64,000 bases of DNA from Spirosoma foliorum (GTDB lineage: Bacteria; Bacteroidota; Bacteroidia; Cytophagales; Spirosomataceae): contig NZ_CP059732.1 in assembly GCF_014117325.1 (NCBI RefSeq), positions 5,035,001-5,099,000 on the forward strand, read 5' to 3'. Every line of letters begins with the position of its first letter. Position 1 is the first letter of the stretch. The notes below the pieces were generated by a model. It saw nothing but the letters and a program-made list of their open reading frames with translations, did not search any database and had not been told where the DNA came from. Made by a program: the position numbers and the translations under genes. This document shows positions 35,298 to 44,283 of the stretch, piece by piece.

Positions 35298-37814
35298 CTA
35301 CCGGGTCGTGATGGCGATTTTGGCGGCTTTCATTCCCCTGGCAGTTGCTGTTAGCGTAGCAACTCCTTTCTGACCACTAGCCCGAAGAATCACAAGTCCT
35401 CTCCCCTCATAAACCTTTTTGTGGGCTTGCTGAAAACTAGATAAATCGACCGGACTGCCGTTGCCAACGCCTGCCAGCGATGCGTTCCCTGTCAATTGAT
35501 AGGTAATCTCGGTATCGTTGTCCCAGGGAACGACTTGTCCAGCCTGATCAACCAGTTCAACCTGAACGTAGGACAAGTCCTGCTGATCGGCTTTGATCGT
35601 TGTCCGATCGGCTACTAACCGAATAGCCACCGGTTTGCCCGTTGTTGACAGACTGCTAGTGCCCACTTCTTTTTCTCCATCAAAACCATGTGCCGTAAGC
35701 GTCCCCGATTGGTAGGGTATGTCAAAAGTGGCCGTAATAGAACCTTCAGGTACAGTTTGCTCAGCAATCGTTTTACCATTTAGCTCCAGCCTGACGCGCT
35801 TAGCTCGGGTATATACACTCACCTGCATGGGTTTTCCTTCCTGCCCCGACCAGCTCCAGCTTTTTAGTTCATCAGGAAATCCCCAGGGTGACCGGGCCTC
35901 CTTCATGCCCTCCGGAATAGGTCGATGAACCAGCAGTTCAATCGGACTATTCCGCCAAACCACATTCTGGTAATAGGATGCGGCTTTTCGGTTGCCAATC
36001 AGGTCCAGATCACCGCAATGAGCATTGAATACCGGCCAGGATTCCGGTTTAAAAAAGAACACAAGGCTCATCAGCCCCTTGGGTATTTTAGTGGCCTGGG
36101 CTACTAGGCTTGGCCCGCCAATATTGGCTTCCCCGATATAATCCATAGCTGTCCAGCTAAATCCACCGATGACGTAAGAGTATTTTTCAGCAGCATTCCA
36201 GTTTTCCAAAGCTGCCGATGGGTACGATTCGGTGGACATGTACAGTTTATTCGGGTGCTGGGCGTGTTCCGTTTCATACCGATGCGTCGTTGCACTATCC
36301 CGCTGCATGGGGTCGTAGGGACCACCAATGAAATAATTATAGCCATCCACATCCAGATTCGCCAGATGCGGTCCGAAGGCTTCCCACTTGTATTTAATCT
36401 GCTGGGGTAAATACAGCATGGCTTCGGTTACCGCCCTTGTTGGATCTAATCGGCGTACTTCGTCGGCCAATTGTTTTGCAATCCGGTGACCCGATGTGTC
36501 GGCGGCTTCCCAGATTTCATTGCCGATACCCCATATGATAATCGATGGGTGATTACGGTCGCGGAGCATGATGGCATCAATATCTTTCTTCCACCACTCC
36601 TTGAAAAAACGATGATAGCCATTACTGACGCCCAGCTTTTCTTTCTCCCACATATCGAAGGCGTCGGTAACGACCAACATGCCCAGCCGGTCGCAGGCAT
36701 TTAGTAAGGCGGATGAGGATGGATTGTGGCTTAGGCGAATGGCATTATAGCCCGCCTTTTTGAGCAATTCTATTTTCCGTTCTTCCGCCCGATCAAGCGC
36801 TACAGCGCCCAATGGCCCGTTGTCATGGTGAATACAACCGCCTTTGATTTTTACTACGTTGCCATTAAGTAGAAACCCTTTCTGGCCATTAAACTCCAGA
36901 CTCCGAATCCCGAATGGCGTACGGGTTTGGTCAAGCATCTTGCCCTCCGACAAGAGAGTTACTCTGGCTGAGTAGAGTATCGGCTTTTCCAGCGTCCATA
37001 AAACAGGCATCTTGACCGTTAGTTGTTGGGTAGACGAACGCGTACTCATAGTCGCAACCATTACGGATTGTTTCTGACTCGCCACGACTTGTCCAGATGG
37101 ATTTAGCACGTCAACCCGAACCTCAACAGTTTTTGGCTGAGCAGTCATATTCTCCACACTACTTTCTACTAAAACCTGAGCCGCTCCCGGTGTTATGGAA
37201 GGTGTGGTCACAAACGTACCATTGATGGCAGTATGTACAGGGTTAACCGCCATGAGCCACACATGCCGATAAATACCGGCCCCGGCATACCAACGCGAGT
37301 TTTTGCCCAGATTTTTGGCCCGCACCGCAATGACATTCGGTTGGTCGGTTGGCTGTAGGAAATCGGTGAGGTTGTACGAGAAAGCCGTATAGCCGTAAGG
37401 ATGATTGCCCAGATGGTGGCCATTGATCCAGACATCGGCGTCCATATACACCCCATCAAACGTGATATAGGTTTGCTTTCCCTGATAGGACTTATCCAGC
37501 GTGAAAGTCTTTCGATACCAGCCTACCCCGCCCTCCGTATAGCCGGTAGCTGCTTTGCCAACCGACGCTTTGGTAAACGGCCCCATTACCTGACCAGCCA
37601 GTTGACCTGGCAGATCTTCGATGCTCCAATCGTGGGGCAGGTTCAGGTTCCGCCAACGATCATCTTTATACGTTGGATTTTCCAAGCCGGTGAGACTATC
37701 CTTTTTGAAGCGCCAATCGGCATCAAATAACACCGCCCGGGAGTCTTGCCCAAACGTAGTAATGGCGATTACTGAATAGACTAAAGTCTGAACGAAAGCG
37801 ATAAATTTGTTCAT
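35298..37814 (-). CDS. GH2-family beta-galactosidase/beta-glycosidase
   Basis: 838 residues from ATG 37814 (MNKFIAFVQTLVYSVIAITTF, a signal peptide); an upstream ATG at 37841 adds nine residues. Order of GH2 domains: jelly-roll sugar-binding (GGVGWYRKTFTLDKSYQG, DVWINGHHLGNHPYGYTAF), Ig-like, then the TIM barrel with IRLSHNPSSSALLNACDRLG, acid/base Glu in IWGIGNEIWE (about 433) and nucleophile Glu in MSTESYP (about 529). Additional Ig-like C-terminal domains follow. Cleaves beta-galactosides or related sugars in the periplasm, probably with the GH106 enzyme on the same glycan. Confidence 0.92.
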   Translation of the reverse strand: MNKFIAFVQTLVYSVIAITTFGQDSRAVLFDADWRFKKDSLTGLENPTYKDDRWRNLNLPHDWSIEDLPGQLAGQVMGPFTKASVGKAATGYTEGGVGWYRKTFTLDKSYQGKQTYITFDGVYMDADVWINGHHLGNHPYGYTAFSYNLTDFLQPTDQPNVIAVRAKNLGKNSRWYAGAGIYRHVWLMAVNPVHTAINGTFVTTPSITPGAAQVLVESSVENMTAQPKTVEVRVDVLNPSGQVVASQKQSVMVATMSTRSSTQQLTVKMPVLWTLEKPILYSARVTLLSEGKMLDQTRTPFGIRSLEFNGQKGFLLNGNVVKIKGGCIHHDNGPLGAVALDRAEERKIELLKKAGYNAIRLSHNPSSSALLNACDRLGMLVVTDAFDMWEKEKLGVSNGYHRFFKEWWKKDIDAIMLRDRNHPSIIIWGIGNEIWEAADTSGHRIAKQLADEVRRLDPTRAVTEAMLYLPQQIKYKWEAFGPHLANLDVDGYNYFIGGPYDPMQRDSATTHRYETEHAQHPNKLYMSTESYPSAALENWNAAEKYSYVIGGFSWTAMDYIGEANIGGPSLVAQATKIPKGLMSLVFFFKPESWPVFNAHCGDLDLIGNRKAASYYQNVVWRNSPIELLVHRPIPEGMKEARSPWGFPDELKSWSWSGQEGKPMQVSVYTRAKRVRLELNGKTIAEQTVPEGSITATFDIPYQSGTLTAHGFDGEKEVGTSSLSTTGKPVAIRLVADRTTIKADQQDLSYVQVELVDQAGQVVPWDNDTEITYQLTGNASLAGVGNGSPVDLSSFQQAHKKVYEGRGLVILRASGQKGVATLTATARGMKAAKIAITTR

Positions 37815-37859
37815 GGGTAGGGGGCCAAGGGTTTGGATCAAATGTGGAGTAAGAAACTG

Positions 37860-38273
37860 TTACTTTTTAACTCGTAGGGCTGTAGCGTCGAACATATTCA
37901 TCAACTGTCCTTTTAAATGGTCGTCGTCCACTTTGGTCAGTTCAACGGGAATCTCACCAGCCTGATCGGAGTTGAAATAGAGCGTAATCTTGTCTTTTTC
38001 TTCATCCACTTTGGAAAGCGGCATCGCTGGGCGGGTACCCGTCGGGTCTTTCAGTTCGCCAGTCAGTTTACCATCTTTGCGAACCAGATCCGTTACCATT
38101 TTAGTGTCGCCACTAGGAGTTCCGGTAATGGTGATTTCCCATTTACCGGCGAAAAAATCGGTTGAACTCACCACTATGGTTGGCGTCGTTGAGGCCGATG
38201 CTGTTGTTTGAGAAAAGCTCTGGACGGAAATTGACAGGAAAGAAGCGAACAGGAATAAGCTAACATTTTTCAT
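37860..38273 (-). CDS. Small secreted beta-barrel-like protein
   Basis: 137 residues with a Sec signal (ending QSFSQ). The mature part FFAGKWEITITGTPSGDTKM, GKLTGELKDPTG, DKITLYFNSDQAGEIPVELTKVDDDHLKGQL has the alternating beta pattern of small lipocalin-like secreted proteins common in Bacteroidota. Function unknown. First gene of the glycosidase set: 45 nt separate it from the GH2 gene, and it is divergent from the Nudix regulator. Confidence 0.65.
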   Translation of the reverse strand: MKNVSLFLFASFLSISVQSFSQTTASASTTPTIVVSSTDFFAGKWEITITGTPSGDTKMVTDLVRKDGKLTGELKDPTGTRPAMPLSKVDEEKDKITLYFNSDQAGEIPVELTKVDDDHLKGQLMNMFDATALRVKK

Positions 38274-38342
38274 AATAGTAATCGAAAAGGGGTGCTAATA
38301 TTTTGATTGTTAAGTCATTATTGAATCACAAAAACTCAATAT

Positions 38343-38394
38343 GTAAATTTTACTGAATAAAGGTAAGGTAAATTTTATATTCTGTAAAATTTAC
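38343..38394. promoter_or_regulatory. Operator cluster GTAAAnTTTAC between glycosidase set and Nudix regulator
   Basis: Two perfect odd palindromes, GTAAATTTTAC (38343-38353) and GTAAAATTTAC (38384-38394), each followed by TGAATAA, with a third near match GTAAATTTTAT at 38368-38378. Centres of the perfect sites are 41 bp apart, about four helix turns. The cluster sits 27 bp before the regulator start and 70 bp before the first glycosidase-set gene, the expected place for a site that controls both. Confidence 0.7.
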
Positions 38395-38420
38395 TGAATA
38401 ATATTTTTTAATTTTAACGT

Positions 38421-39197
38421 ATGAACTCCCGAGAAGACCTAGACGACTTCATCAAGAACGGTCATAAACAGTACCTTTCACACCTGAGCATTGATCCGGT
38501 TATTTTTGGCTACCACGATCAGCAACTCAAGATTTTACTCCTACGCTGGAGAGGTCTAAATGGCTGGGGGCTGCCCGGTGGCTTTATCAGGAAACGAGAG
38601 CCCCTCAGTCAGGCAGCCAACCGTATCTTACAGGAGCGGACTGGTTTAGATAATGTCTTTCTGCAACAGTTTCAGGTATTCGGCGATTCACCCTATCGAC
38701 TCCAGGAGCGGAATGCTCAGGAGTTTGCCAACACGTATGGTTTTGAAGTGGATACGGATCACTGGCTGTTTGAGCGGACCTTATCGATCAGTTATTTTGC
38801 TCTGGTAGATTACTCCAGAGTTTCGGTCACCACCGACTTTTTTACGGATGGATATCAGTGGTGCGATGTGAGCGAGATTCCTTCGCTGTTATTCGACCAG
38901 AATGAGGTGGTGGAAAAGGCATTAGCTACTCTTCGGCTCCAGATTTATCACCAACCGATTGGCTATAATCTATTACCCGATAAATTCACGCTTCCCGAGA
39001 TTCATTCCTTGTATGAGACCATTCTTGGCAAAAAGCTGGACCCATGGAATTTTGGGAAAAAGCTGGTCAGTCTGGGGCTGATCAACAAGTTAGATGAACG
39101 GCGATCTATTGGTGCGCATCGGTCACCTTACCTCTACCAGTTTGACAAGGAAGCATACGAAAATGCCTTGACGCAGGGAATCGTACATACGTATTGA
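38421..39197 (+). CDS. Nudix-domain transcriptional regulator (NrtR/AraR-like)
   Basis: 258 residues. Residues 1-150 form a Nudix fold: IDPVIFGYHDQQLKILLLRW, GLNGWGLPGGFIRKREPLSQAA. The Nudix box is degenerate: in RILQERTGL two of the catalytic glutamates are replaced, so hydrolysis is unlikely. The C-terminal ~80 residues (LPDKFTLPEIHSLYETILGK, NFGKKLVSLGLINKLDERR) are the winged helix of the NrtR family. Known relatives in Bacteroides (AraR) sense sugars and control glycan genes. The divergent glycosidase genes and the operators in the gap suggest it is their local sugar sensor. Confidence 0.88.
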   Translation: MNSREDLDDFIKNGHKQYLSHLSIDPVIFGYHDQQLKILLLRWRGLNGWGLPGGFIRKREPLSQAANRILQERTGLDNVFLQQFQVFGDSPYRLQERNAQEFANTYGFEVDTDHWLFERTLSISYFALVDYSRVSVTTDFFTDGYQWCDVSEIPSLLFDQNEVVEKALATLRLQIYHQPIGYNLLPDKFTLPEIHSLYETILGKKLDPWNFGKKLVSLGLINKLDERRSIGAHRSPYLYQFDKEAYENALTQGIVHTY

Positions 39198-39309
39198 TGA
39201 GTTTCTTCTGATCCTCGATTTATAAGTAAAAATTCAATACAGCGTTCAAACCAGAAACCCATGCTACATGATTATTTGGTAAGTTAGCCGACTTGAAAAC
39301 AACCTGAAC

Positions 39310-40866
39310 ATGAAACTACTTCTCCCGACTTTCCTCTTACTAACAACCTCCGCTTTTGCCCAGACAGGCACTACGCGAACAGTACCGCACGTAACAACCT
39401 ACCAACCACCCGTTTTCACTGATGCTGATCGACTGAAACGGTTGGAAGCGGCTTTCCCGGTTGTTGAAAAAATATATAAGGACGCAGCGGAAAAACGTCA
39501 CCTGCCCGGCATAGCTTTTGGTATTGTTCTGGATGGCAAGCTCGTATATTCGGGAGGGGTTGGTTATACCGATGTGGCAAAGAAAATACCCGCAAATGCC
39601 AAATCGCTGTTTCGGATTGCCTCGATGACCAAGAGCTTGACCTCGATGGCGATTCTGAAACTACGCGATGAAGGCAAATTGCAACTCGACGATCCGGCTG
39701 AAAAATACATTCCCGAACTCAAATCGCACAAATACCTGACGGCCGATGCACCTCGCATCACGGTTCGCAATCTAATGACCCACTCAGCGGGTTTTCCCGA
39801 AGATAATCCCTGGGGCGACCGGCAACTAGATGATTCTGACACCGATCTGCTGAAACTAATCAAAGACGGTATCTCGAATTCGAACGTACCGGGCTTTGCC
39901 TATGAATACAGTAACCTGGGTTTCGCTATGCTTGGGCATATCATTAATGTGGTGTCGGGCAAACCCTATCAGCAATACATTACCGAGACAATTCTGAAAC
40001 CGCTGGGCATGAACGATACGCAGTGGGAATACACCAAAATCCCCGCCGAAAAATTAGCCCTTGGTTACCGTTGGCAGGACGACAAATGGCTCGAAGAACC
40101 ACTCCTGCACGATGGTTCGTACGGAGCAATGGGCGGTTTGATCACCTCTATCGACGATTTCAGTAAGTACGTAGCGCTCCACCAAAGCGCCTGGCCACCC
40201 AGCAATGCACCTGATAACGGGCCAATAAAACGGAGTTCGCTACGCGAAATGCAAAAGCCCTGGACCTTATCAGGTTTGAATGCTCAGGCGAAAAATTCGG
40301 CAGGCCAGCTATGCCCAGAGGTAACAGGCTACGGGTACGGACTTCGATGGGGACAAAACTGTAAAGGGCAAATTGGTATAGGCCATACAGGTGGATTACC
40401 GGGCTTCGGTAGTCAGTGGCGCATCCTGACCGATTATGGCGTTGGCATCATTTCGTACGCCAACCTGACCTACGCTGGTATGGGAGCCGTAAACGCCGTT
40501 GTACTCGACACATTGGTAGGTATTGGAAAATTAGCACCTCGTCAATTACCTGTATCGTCTATCCTCGCCCAACGCAAAGCCGAACTCGTAAAACTACTCC
40601 CCGACTGGACGAAGGCGGAACAAAGCGGCATTTTTGCTGAGAATTTCTTTCCTGATAAGTCGGTTGCCATACGTAGGAAAGTGGTGCAGGATTTATACGC
40701 CAAAGCCGGAAAAATTGAACGCGTTGGTGAACTCATCCCCGAAAATCAGTTACGTGGCCATTTCTTGCTAGAAGGCACAACAGCCAACATCGACGTATTC
40801 TTCACCCTAACCCCCGAAAACCCGGCCCTTATTCAGCAGTTGGATTTCAGGGAAGTAAGTAAATAG
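39310..40866 (+). CDS. Serine hydrolase, class C beta-lactamase fold
   Basis: 518 residues with a Sec signal (ending SAFAQ). Catalytic SMTK (Ser about 105) in FRIASMTKSLTSMA, YSN (Tyr about 200) in YEYSNLGFAM, and HTGG (about 359) in IGHTGGLPG are the three motifs of the class C / D-alanyl carboxypeptidase family. Periplasmic. Most members are esterases or peptidases rather than true beta-lactamases, and the long C-terminal extension (about 400-518) also speaks against a resistance enzyme. Confidence 0.9.
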   Translation: MKLLLPTFLLLTTSAFAQTGTTRTVPHVTTYQPPVFTDADRLKRLEAAFPVVEKIYKDAAEKRHLPGIAFGIVLDGKLVYSGGVGYTDVAKKIPANAKSLFRIASMTKSLTSMAILKLRDEGKLQLDDPAEKYIPELKSHKYLTADAPRITVRNLMTHSAGFPEDNPWGDRQLDDSDTDLLKLIKDGISNSNVPGFAYEYSNLGFAMLGHIINVVSGKPYQQYITETILKPLGMNDTQWEYTKIPAEKLALGYRWQDDKWLEEPLLHDGSYGAMGGLITSIDDFSKYVALHQSAWPPSNAPDNGPIKRSSLREMQKPWTLSGLNAQAKNSAGQLCPEVTGYGYGLRWGQNCKGQIGIGHTGGLPGFGSQWRILTDYGVGIISYANLTYAGMGAVNAVVLDTLVGIGKLAPRQLPVSSILAQRKAELVKLLPDWTKAEQSGIFAENFFPDKSVAIRRKVVQDLYAKAGKIERVGELIPENQLRGHFLLEGTTANIDVFFTLTPENPALIQQLDFREVSK

Positions 40867-40871
40867 TGGAA

Positions 40872-40997
40872 TTCTGGCGCGAGTGTTTACTCGTGCCTTT
40901 ACATATAGCCAGTATTTACTGGCGTTCGAATGGAATAATTAGCGCGCCAGCAAATGCTGGCTATATGTAAAGGCACGAGTAAACACTCGCGCCAGAA
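40872..40997. repeat. Palindrome, family C copy 3
   Basis: Outer hairpin GGCGCGAGTGTTTACTCGTGCC in mirrored pair; inner hairpins AGCCAGTATTTACTGGC and GCCAGCAAATGCTGGC. Starts 5 nt after the serine hydrolase stop and ends 9 nt before the acetyltransferase start. Confidence 0.88.
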
Positions 40998-41006
40998 CAG
41001 AAACCA

Positions 41007-41525
41007 ATGACTCAAATCTCAATTTCCCCTGCTACCGAGCAGGATATTCCAGCCTTAGACAAATTAGTCAACAGTGCTTATCGGGGCGAAAGCTCGAAGA
41101 AGGGCTGGACAACCGAGGCTGATTTAATCGATGGGCTGCGCACCAATGAATATGGTCTGCGCGAGATGCTCCAGACGCCGAATGCCACCATTCTGAAATA
41201 TGAAGAATCCGGCAAACTTCTTGGATGCGTTTATCTGGAAAAGAAAGGCACTGATTTATACCTCGGCATGCTGACCGTTTCGCCCGATGCACAGACGTGT
41301 GGCATTGGCAAACAGTTGATGGCGGCTGCCGAAAAGCATGCTATAGAATTGCATTGCACAGCCATTACCATGACGGTTATTACGGTTCGGCACGAACTAA
41401 TTGCCTGGTACGAGCGAAGAGGTTACCAGCCTACGGGCGAACGGATACCTTTCCCTAATAATCCCAACATAGGTATTCTTAAACAACCACTGGAATTCAT
41501 GGTTATGAAAAGAGAGTTATCCTAA
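41007..41525 (+). CDS. GNAT-family N-acetyltransferase
   Basis: 172 residues. ISPATEQDIPALDKLVNSAY at the N-terminus, LGMLTVSPDAQTCGIGKQLM as the acetyl-CoA-binding motif A (QxxGxG type), then HELIAWYERRGYQPTGERIP. Cytoplasmic; substrate unknown. The start is clear because the upstream gap is taken by a palindrome. Confidence 0.9.
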   Translation: MTQISISPATEQDIPALDKLVNSAYRGESSKKGWTTEADLIDGLRTNEYGLREMLQTPNATILKYEESGKLLGCVYLEKKGTDLYLGMLTVSPDAQTCGIGKQLMAAAEKHAIELHCTAITMTVITVRHELIAWYERRGYQPTGERIPFPNNPNIGILKQPLEFMVMKRELS

Positions 41526-41712
41526 TTCGAAAAACCAGCCTGTTTTGCCAAATTTCGGCTTTACCAGCGCTTGTATCTTTCTTGCTGATTACCTGAGCAA
41601 AGCAGAAAAAAAAGAGGGACGGATTGATTTTGGAGTCAAAGCCCTTTTGCGTTTGCCGATTTAACTCTATAATTTCACCACATTAAACCGAAACAACGAT
41701 CCCACAAGACTT

Positions 41713-42093
41713 ATGTCAGCTTCCAAACGCGTCCTGATTGCCGAAGATAGTTCCGTTATTCAGAATCTGGCCCGCAAAATACTTGAGTTTCAGAACTATG
41801 ATATCACAGCCGTTAAAAATGGCGAACAAGTATTGCAGATTCTGGAGAAAGAAGACTTCAGTATTCTTCTGTTAGACATCAATATGCCGTTAATGGATGG
41901 TATGGAGTGCGTTCGGCGTGTTCGGGCATTACCCGAAAAAGAAAAAGCCAGTGTACCCATCGTGGCCATTACAGGCAACGCGAAAAACTATACAGAAGAA
42001 GAGTTTAAAACAGCTGGTTTCAACGACGTACTCGTAAAACCGCTCAACTTCGACCGCCTGGTAGAAGTCGTTAATCAACTGACAGATAAATAA
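41713..42093 (+). CDS. Single-domain response regulator
   Basis: 126 residues comprising only a receiver domain: ESSVIQN-like acidic pocket in VLIAEDSSVIQ, phospho-acceptor Asp about 55 in LLLDINMPLMDG, Thr in VAITGNAK, Lys in VLVKPL. No output domain, so it works by protein contact, as CheY-like or phosphorelay proteins do. No kinase gene is adjacent. Confidence 0.93.
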   Translation: MSASKRVLIAEDSSVIQNLARKILEFQNYDITAVKNGEQVLQILEKEDFSILLLDINMPLMDGMECVRRVRALPEKEKASVPIVAITGNAKNYTEEEFKTAGFNDVLVKPLNFDRLVEVVNQLTDK

Positions 42094-42099
42094 TTAGCG

Positions 42100-42177
42100 A
42101 ATGATTGAGTGATTGAATGATTGAATAACGCATTGCCGTTTATTTATTTAATCACTCAATCACTCAATCATTCAATC
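42100..42177. repeat. Mirrored tandem heptamer palindrome (family I)
   Basis: The left side is a run of TGATTGA-type heptamers (AATGATTGAGTGATTGAATG) and the right side the inverted run (AATCACTCAATCACTCAATC). Together they form a stem with repeat-length freedom. It fills the gap between response regulator and MBL genes and ends 4 nt before the latter's start. Confidence 0.75.
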
Positions 42178-42180
42178 TTT

Positions 42181-42942
42181 ATGCTCATCACACTGCTGGG
42201 AACAGGAACATCGTCGGGCGTGCCGCTAATCGGATGCCAATGTGATGTATGTCGCTCAGTCGATTTTCGGGATAAACGACTTCGTACGTCGGTCCATATT
42301 TCGGTGGACGGGCGCAGTTTCGTCATAGATACAGGTCCCGATTTCCGCCAGCAAGTGCTTCGGCTCAATCTCTTACAGCTCGATGCCGTTCTGTTCACGC
42401 ACGAACACAAAGATCATACGGCAGGCTTAGATGAGGTTCGAGCCTACAATTTCCGGTCGGGGCAGGATATGCCTGTGTATGGTCGCCCAACAGTACTGGC
42501 TCAGTTACAGCGCGAATTTGCTTACATTTTTGCCGAACACAAGTACCCCGGCACTCCTCACGTTCTGTTGAACGAAATCGGAAACGAGCCCTTTGAGGTT
42601 AGTGGAATTCCGATTATCCCCATTGAGGTAATGCACCATAAACTCCCCGTTTTTGGCTACCGGATTGGCGATTTCAGCTACCTCACCGACCTTAATTACA
42701 TTTCCGACGAAGAGTTAGAAAAGGTGAAAGGTTCCAGAGTGCTGATAGTCGATGCCCTTCAGCGTCAGTCGCATATCTCGCACTTTACGCTCGATCAGGC
42801 TATCGACCTCGCCCAGCGCGTCAATGCCAATCGAACATACTTCGTTCATATCAGCCATAAACTCGGCCTACATAATGAAGTTGAGAAAGAGTTGCCCGTG
42901 GGGATTCGGTTAGGTTACGATGGCTTGCAGATTCAGCTGTGA
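42181..42942 (+). CDS. MBL-fold metal-dependent hydrolase (PhnP-like)
   Basis: 253 residues from ATG 42181 (MLITLLGTGTSSGVPLIGC); the frame is open further upstream into the heptamer repeat, which is not coding. GCQCDVCRS resembles the PhnP-type Cys pair; FTHEHKDHTAGLDE is the HxHxDH metal motif; YFVHISHKLG supplies the late His. The family includes cyclic phosphate phosphodiesterases and LipB-associated hydrolases. Cytoplasmic. Confidence 0.88.
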   Translation: MLITLLGTGTSSGVPLIGCQCDVCRSVDFRDKRLRTSVHISVDGRSFVIDTGPDFRQQVLRLNLLQLDAVLFTHEHKDHTAGLDEVRAYNFRSGQDMPVYGRPTVLAQLQREFAYIFAEHKYPGTPHVLLNEIGNEPFEVSGIPIIPIEVMHHKLPVFGYRIGDFSYLTDLNYISDEELEKVKGSRVLIVDALQRQSHISHFTLDQAIDLAQRVNANRTYFVHISHKLGLHNEVEKELPVGIRLGYDGLQIQL

Positions 42943-43181
42943 CTAATGCGAACTGGCTGCGAGCAACTAAGTAAGGTCTCCAGCAATACCAGAGACCTTA
43001 GCCAAACCAACCTATGATAAATTCATGTAGCTTATCCGAGCGCCAGTGACCTTATCTATACTGTAAGAGTCAACTCGGTATACTTTGGCCTCTTTTTAGT
43101 CATTATTTTTTAGCGATCTGATCAGCAATCAACTTCAACTTTGACCTCTGCCGACGCTGTTACTGCTATCGCCCTACGCTA

Positions 43182-43994
43182 TTGTCAATTGCCTATCGCA
43201 TGACGGGCGAGGTAATGGTTAGCGAAGACATTGTACAGGAAACATTTCTGAAGTGGATGAACCGATCAGAAGAGATGATTCAGGACGATAAAGCTTACCT
43301 CGCCAAGAGCGTTATAAACGCATCACTCAATCATTTGGCGAAAGTGAAACGCGAGCGGGAAGCGTACAAAGGGCCCTGGTTACCAGAGCCAATTTTAGCT
43401 GATAGTTATGCCATCGACGCCAAACTGGACATATCTTATGGGTTCATGCTTCTGCTCGAAAAGCTGGCCCCACTCGAACGAGCCGTTTTCGTGTTGAAAG
43501 AAAGCTTCGATTTTGACTACGCCGAATTAGCTCAGCTTTTCGACACAACTGAAGCCAATGGCCGACAGCTTTATCACCGAGCCAAGGAAAAAATTTCGGG
43601 CGCCCGTCGACGCTTTACAATCGATCCACCCCAACAGCAACTGCTTCTGGAGGCCTTTGCCCAAGCCAGTGAAACGGGGAACATCGACGTCTTAATTCAA
43701 CTATTCAAAAGCGATATTGAGCTGTATTCTGATGGTGGAGGGAAAGTTATTGCTGCGCTCAAACCGTTGTTCGGGTCGGCTATTGCTGCGCAGTTTATGC
43801 GCTCAATCGTCAGTCAACAACGTGATCTGTTAGACGCCAGGCCTGCGCTGGTCAATGGTGAACTGGCGATATTATTTACCCAGAAAGATAATCAGATGCT
43901 GAATACGGTCATGATTATTGAACTCGATGAAGCGGGTATCAGTCGGATTTATTTCGTTCGAAATCCGGATAAACTGGTGCACATGCAAAATTAA
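43182..43994 (+). CDS. SigJ-like sigma-70 factor with NTF2-like C-terminal domain (start lost?)
   Basis: 270 residues from a TTG codon. VSEDIVQETFLKWMNRS is region 2, FDFDYAELAQLFDTTEANGRQ is region 4 of sigma, and residues about 165-265 form the SnoaL/NTF2 domain of SigJ-type factors. The codons upstream still read YRPTLLSIAYRM, as in intact relatives, but from the stop at 43119-43121 down to 43182 there is no ATG, GTG or TTG. So region 2 begins late or the true start was lost. The four-TM protein downstream on the same strand may be linked. Confidence 0.75.
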   Translation: MSIAYRMTGEVMVSEDIVQETFLKWMNRSEEMIQDDKAYLAKSVINASLNHLAKVKREREAYKGPWLPEPILADSYAIDAKLDISYGFMLLLEKLAPLERAVFVLKESFDFDYAELAQLFDTTEANGRQLYHRAKEKISGARRRFTIDPPQQQLLLEAFAQASETGNIDVLIQLFKSDIELYSDGGGKVIAALKPLFGSAIAAQFMRSIVSQQRDLLDARPALVNGELAILFTQKDNQMLNTVMIIELDEAGISRIYFVRNPDKLVHMQN

Positions 43995-44072
43995 TCCGTT
44001 GATTTATTGACCTTTAAGTACCGAAAAAAGATTCTATATTGGTTTCTATAATAAGGCCAAAATGAAAGTGGC

Positions 44073-44156
44073 TTTGTCATTCCGACTTTAGGAGGAATCT
44101 CAAAGTCCCCAATAGACAGGCTTGAGATTCCTCCTAAAGTCGGAATGACAAAAAAA
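44073..44156. repeat. Palindrome, family B copy 3
   Basis: Arm TTTGTCATTCCGACTTTAGG with AGGAATCTCAA, inverted. Compared with copy 1, GACGTC is replaced by GACTTTA in one arm and TAAAGTC in the other, so both arms changed together. Lies in the 289-nt gap after the sigma factor gene. Confidence 0.85.
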
Positions 44157-44283
44157 GATCAGTGTCAAATAAAAGTGTCAATGTTTATCGGAGGCTAACG
44201 CATCTGTAGAAAAAAATTAGCAAGTCTGTCACAACCGTAGGCTCTGGTTTGTCTTGTGTGAGATTTTTCAAAATTTCATACAC

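Noticed and set aside
39310..40866. Serine hydrolase as a resistance class C beta-lactamase
   Set aside because: The motifs are shared by many esterases and peptidases; the long C-terminal extension and low similarity to AmpC argue against it.
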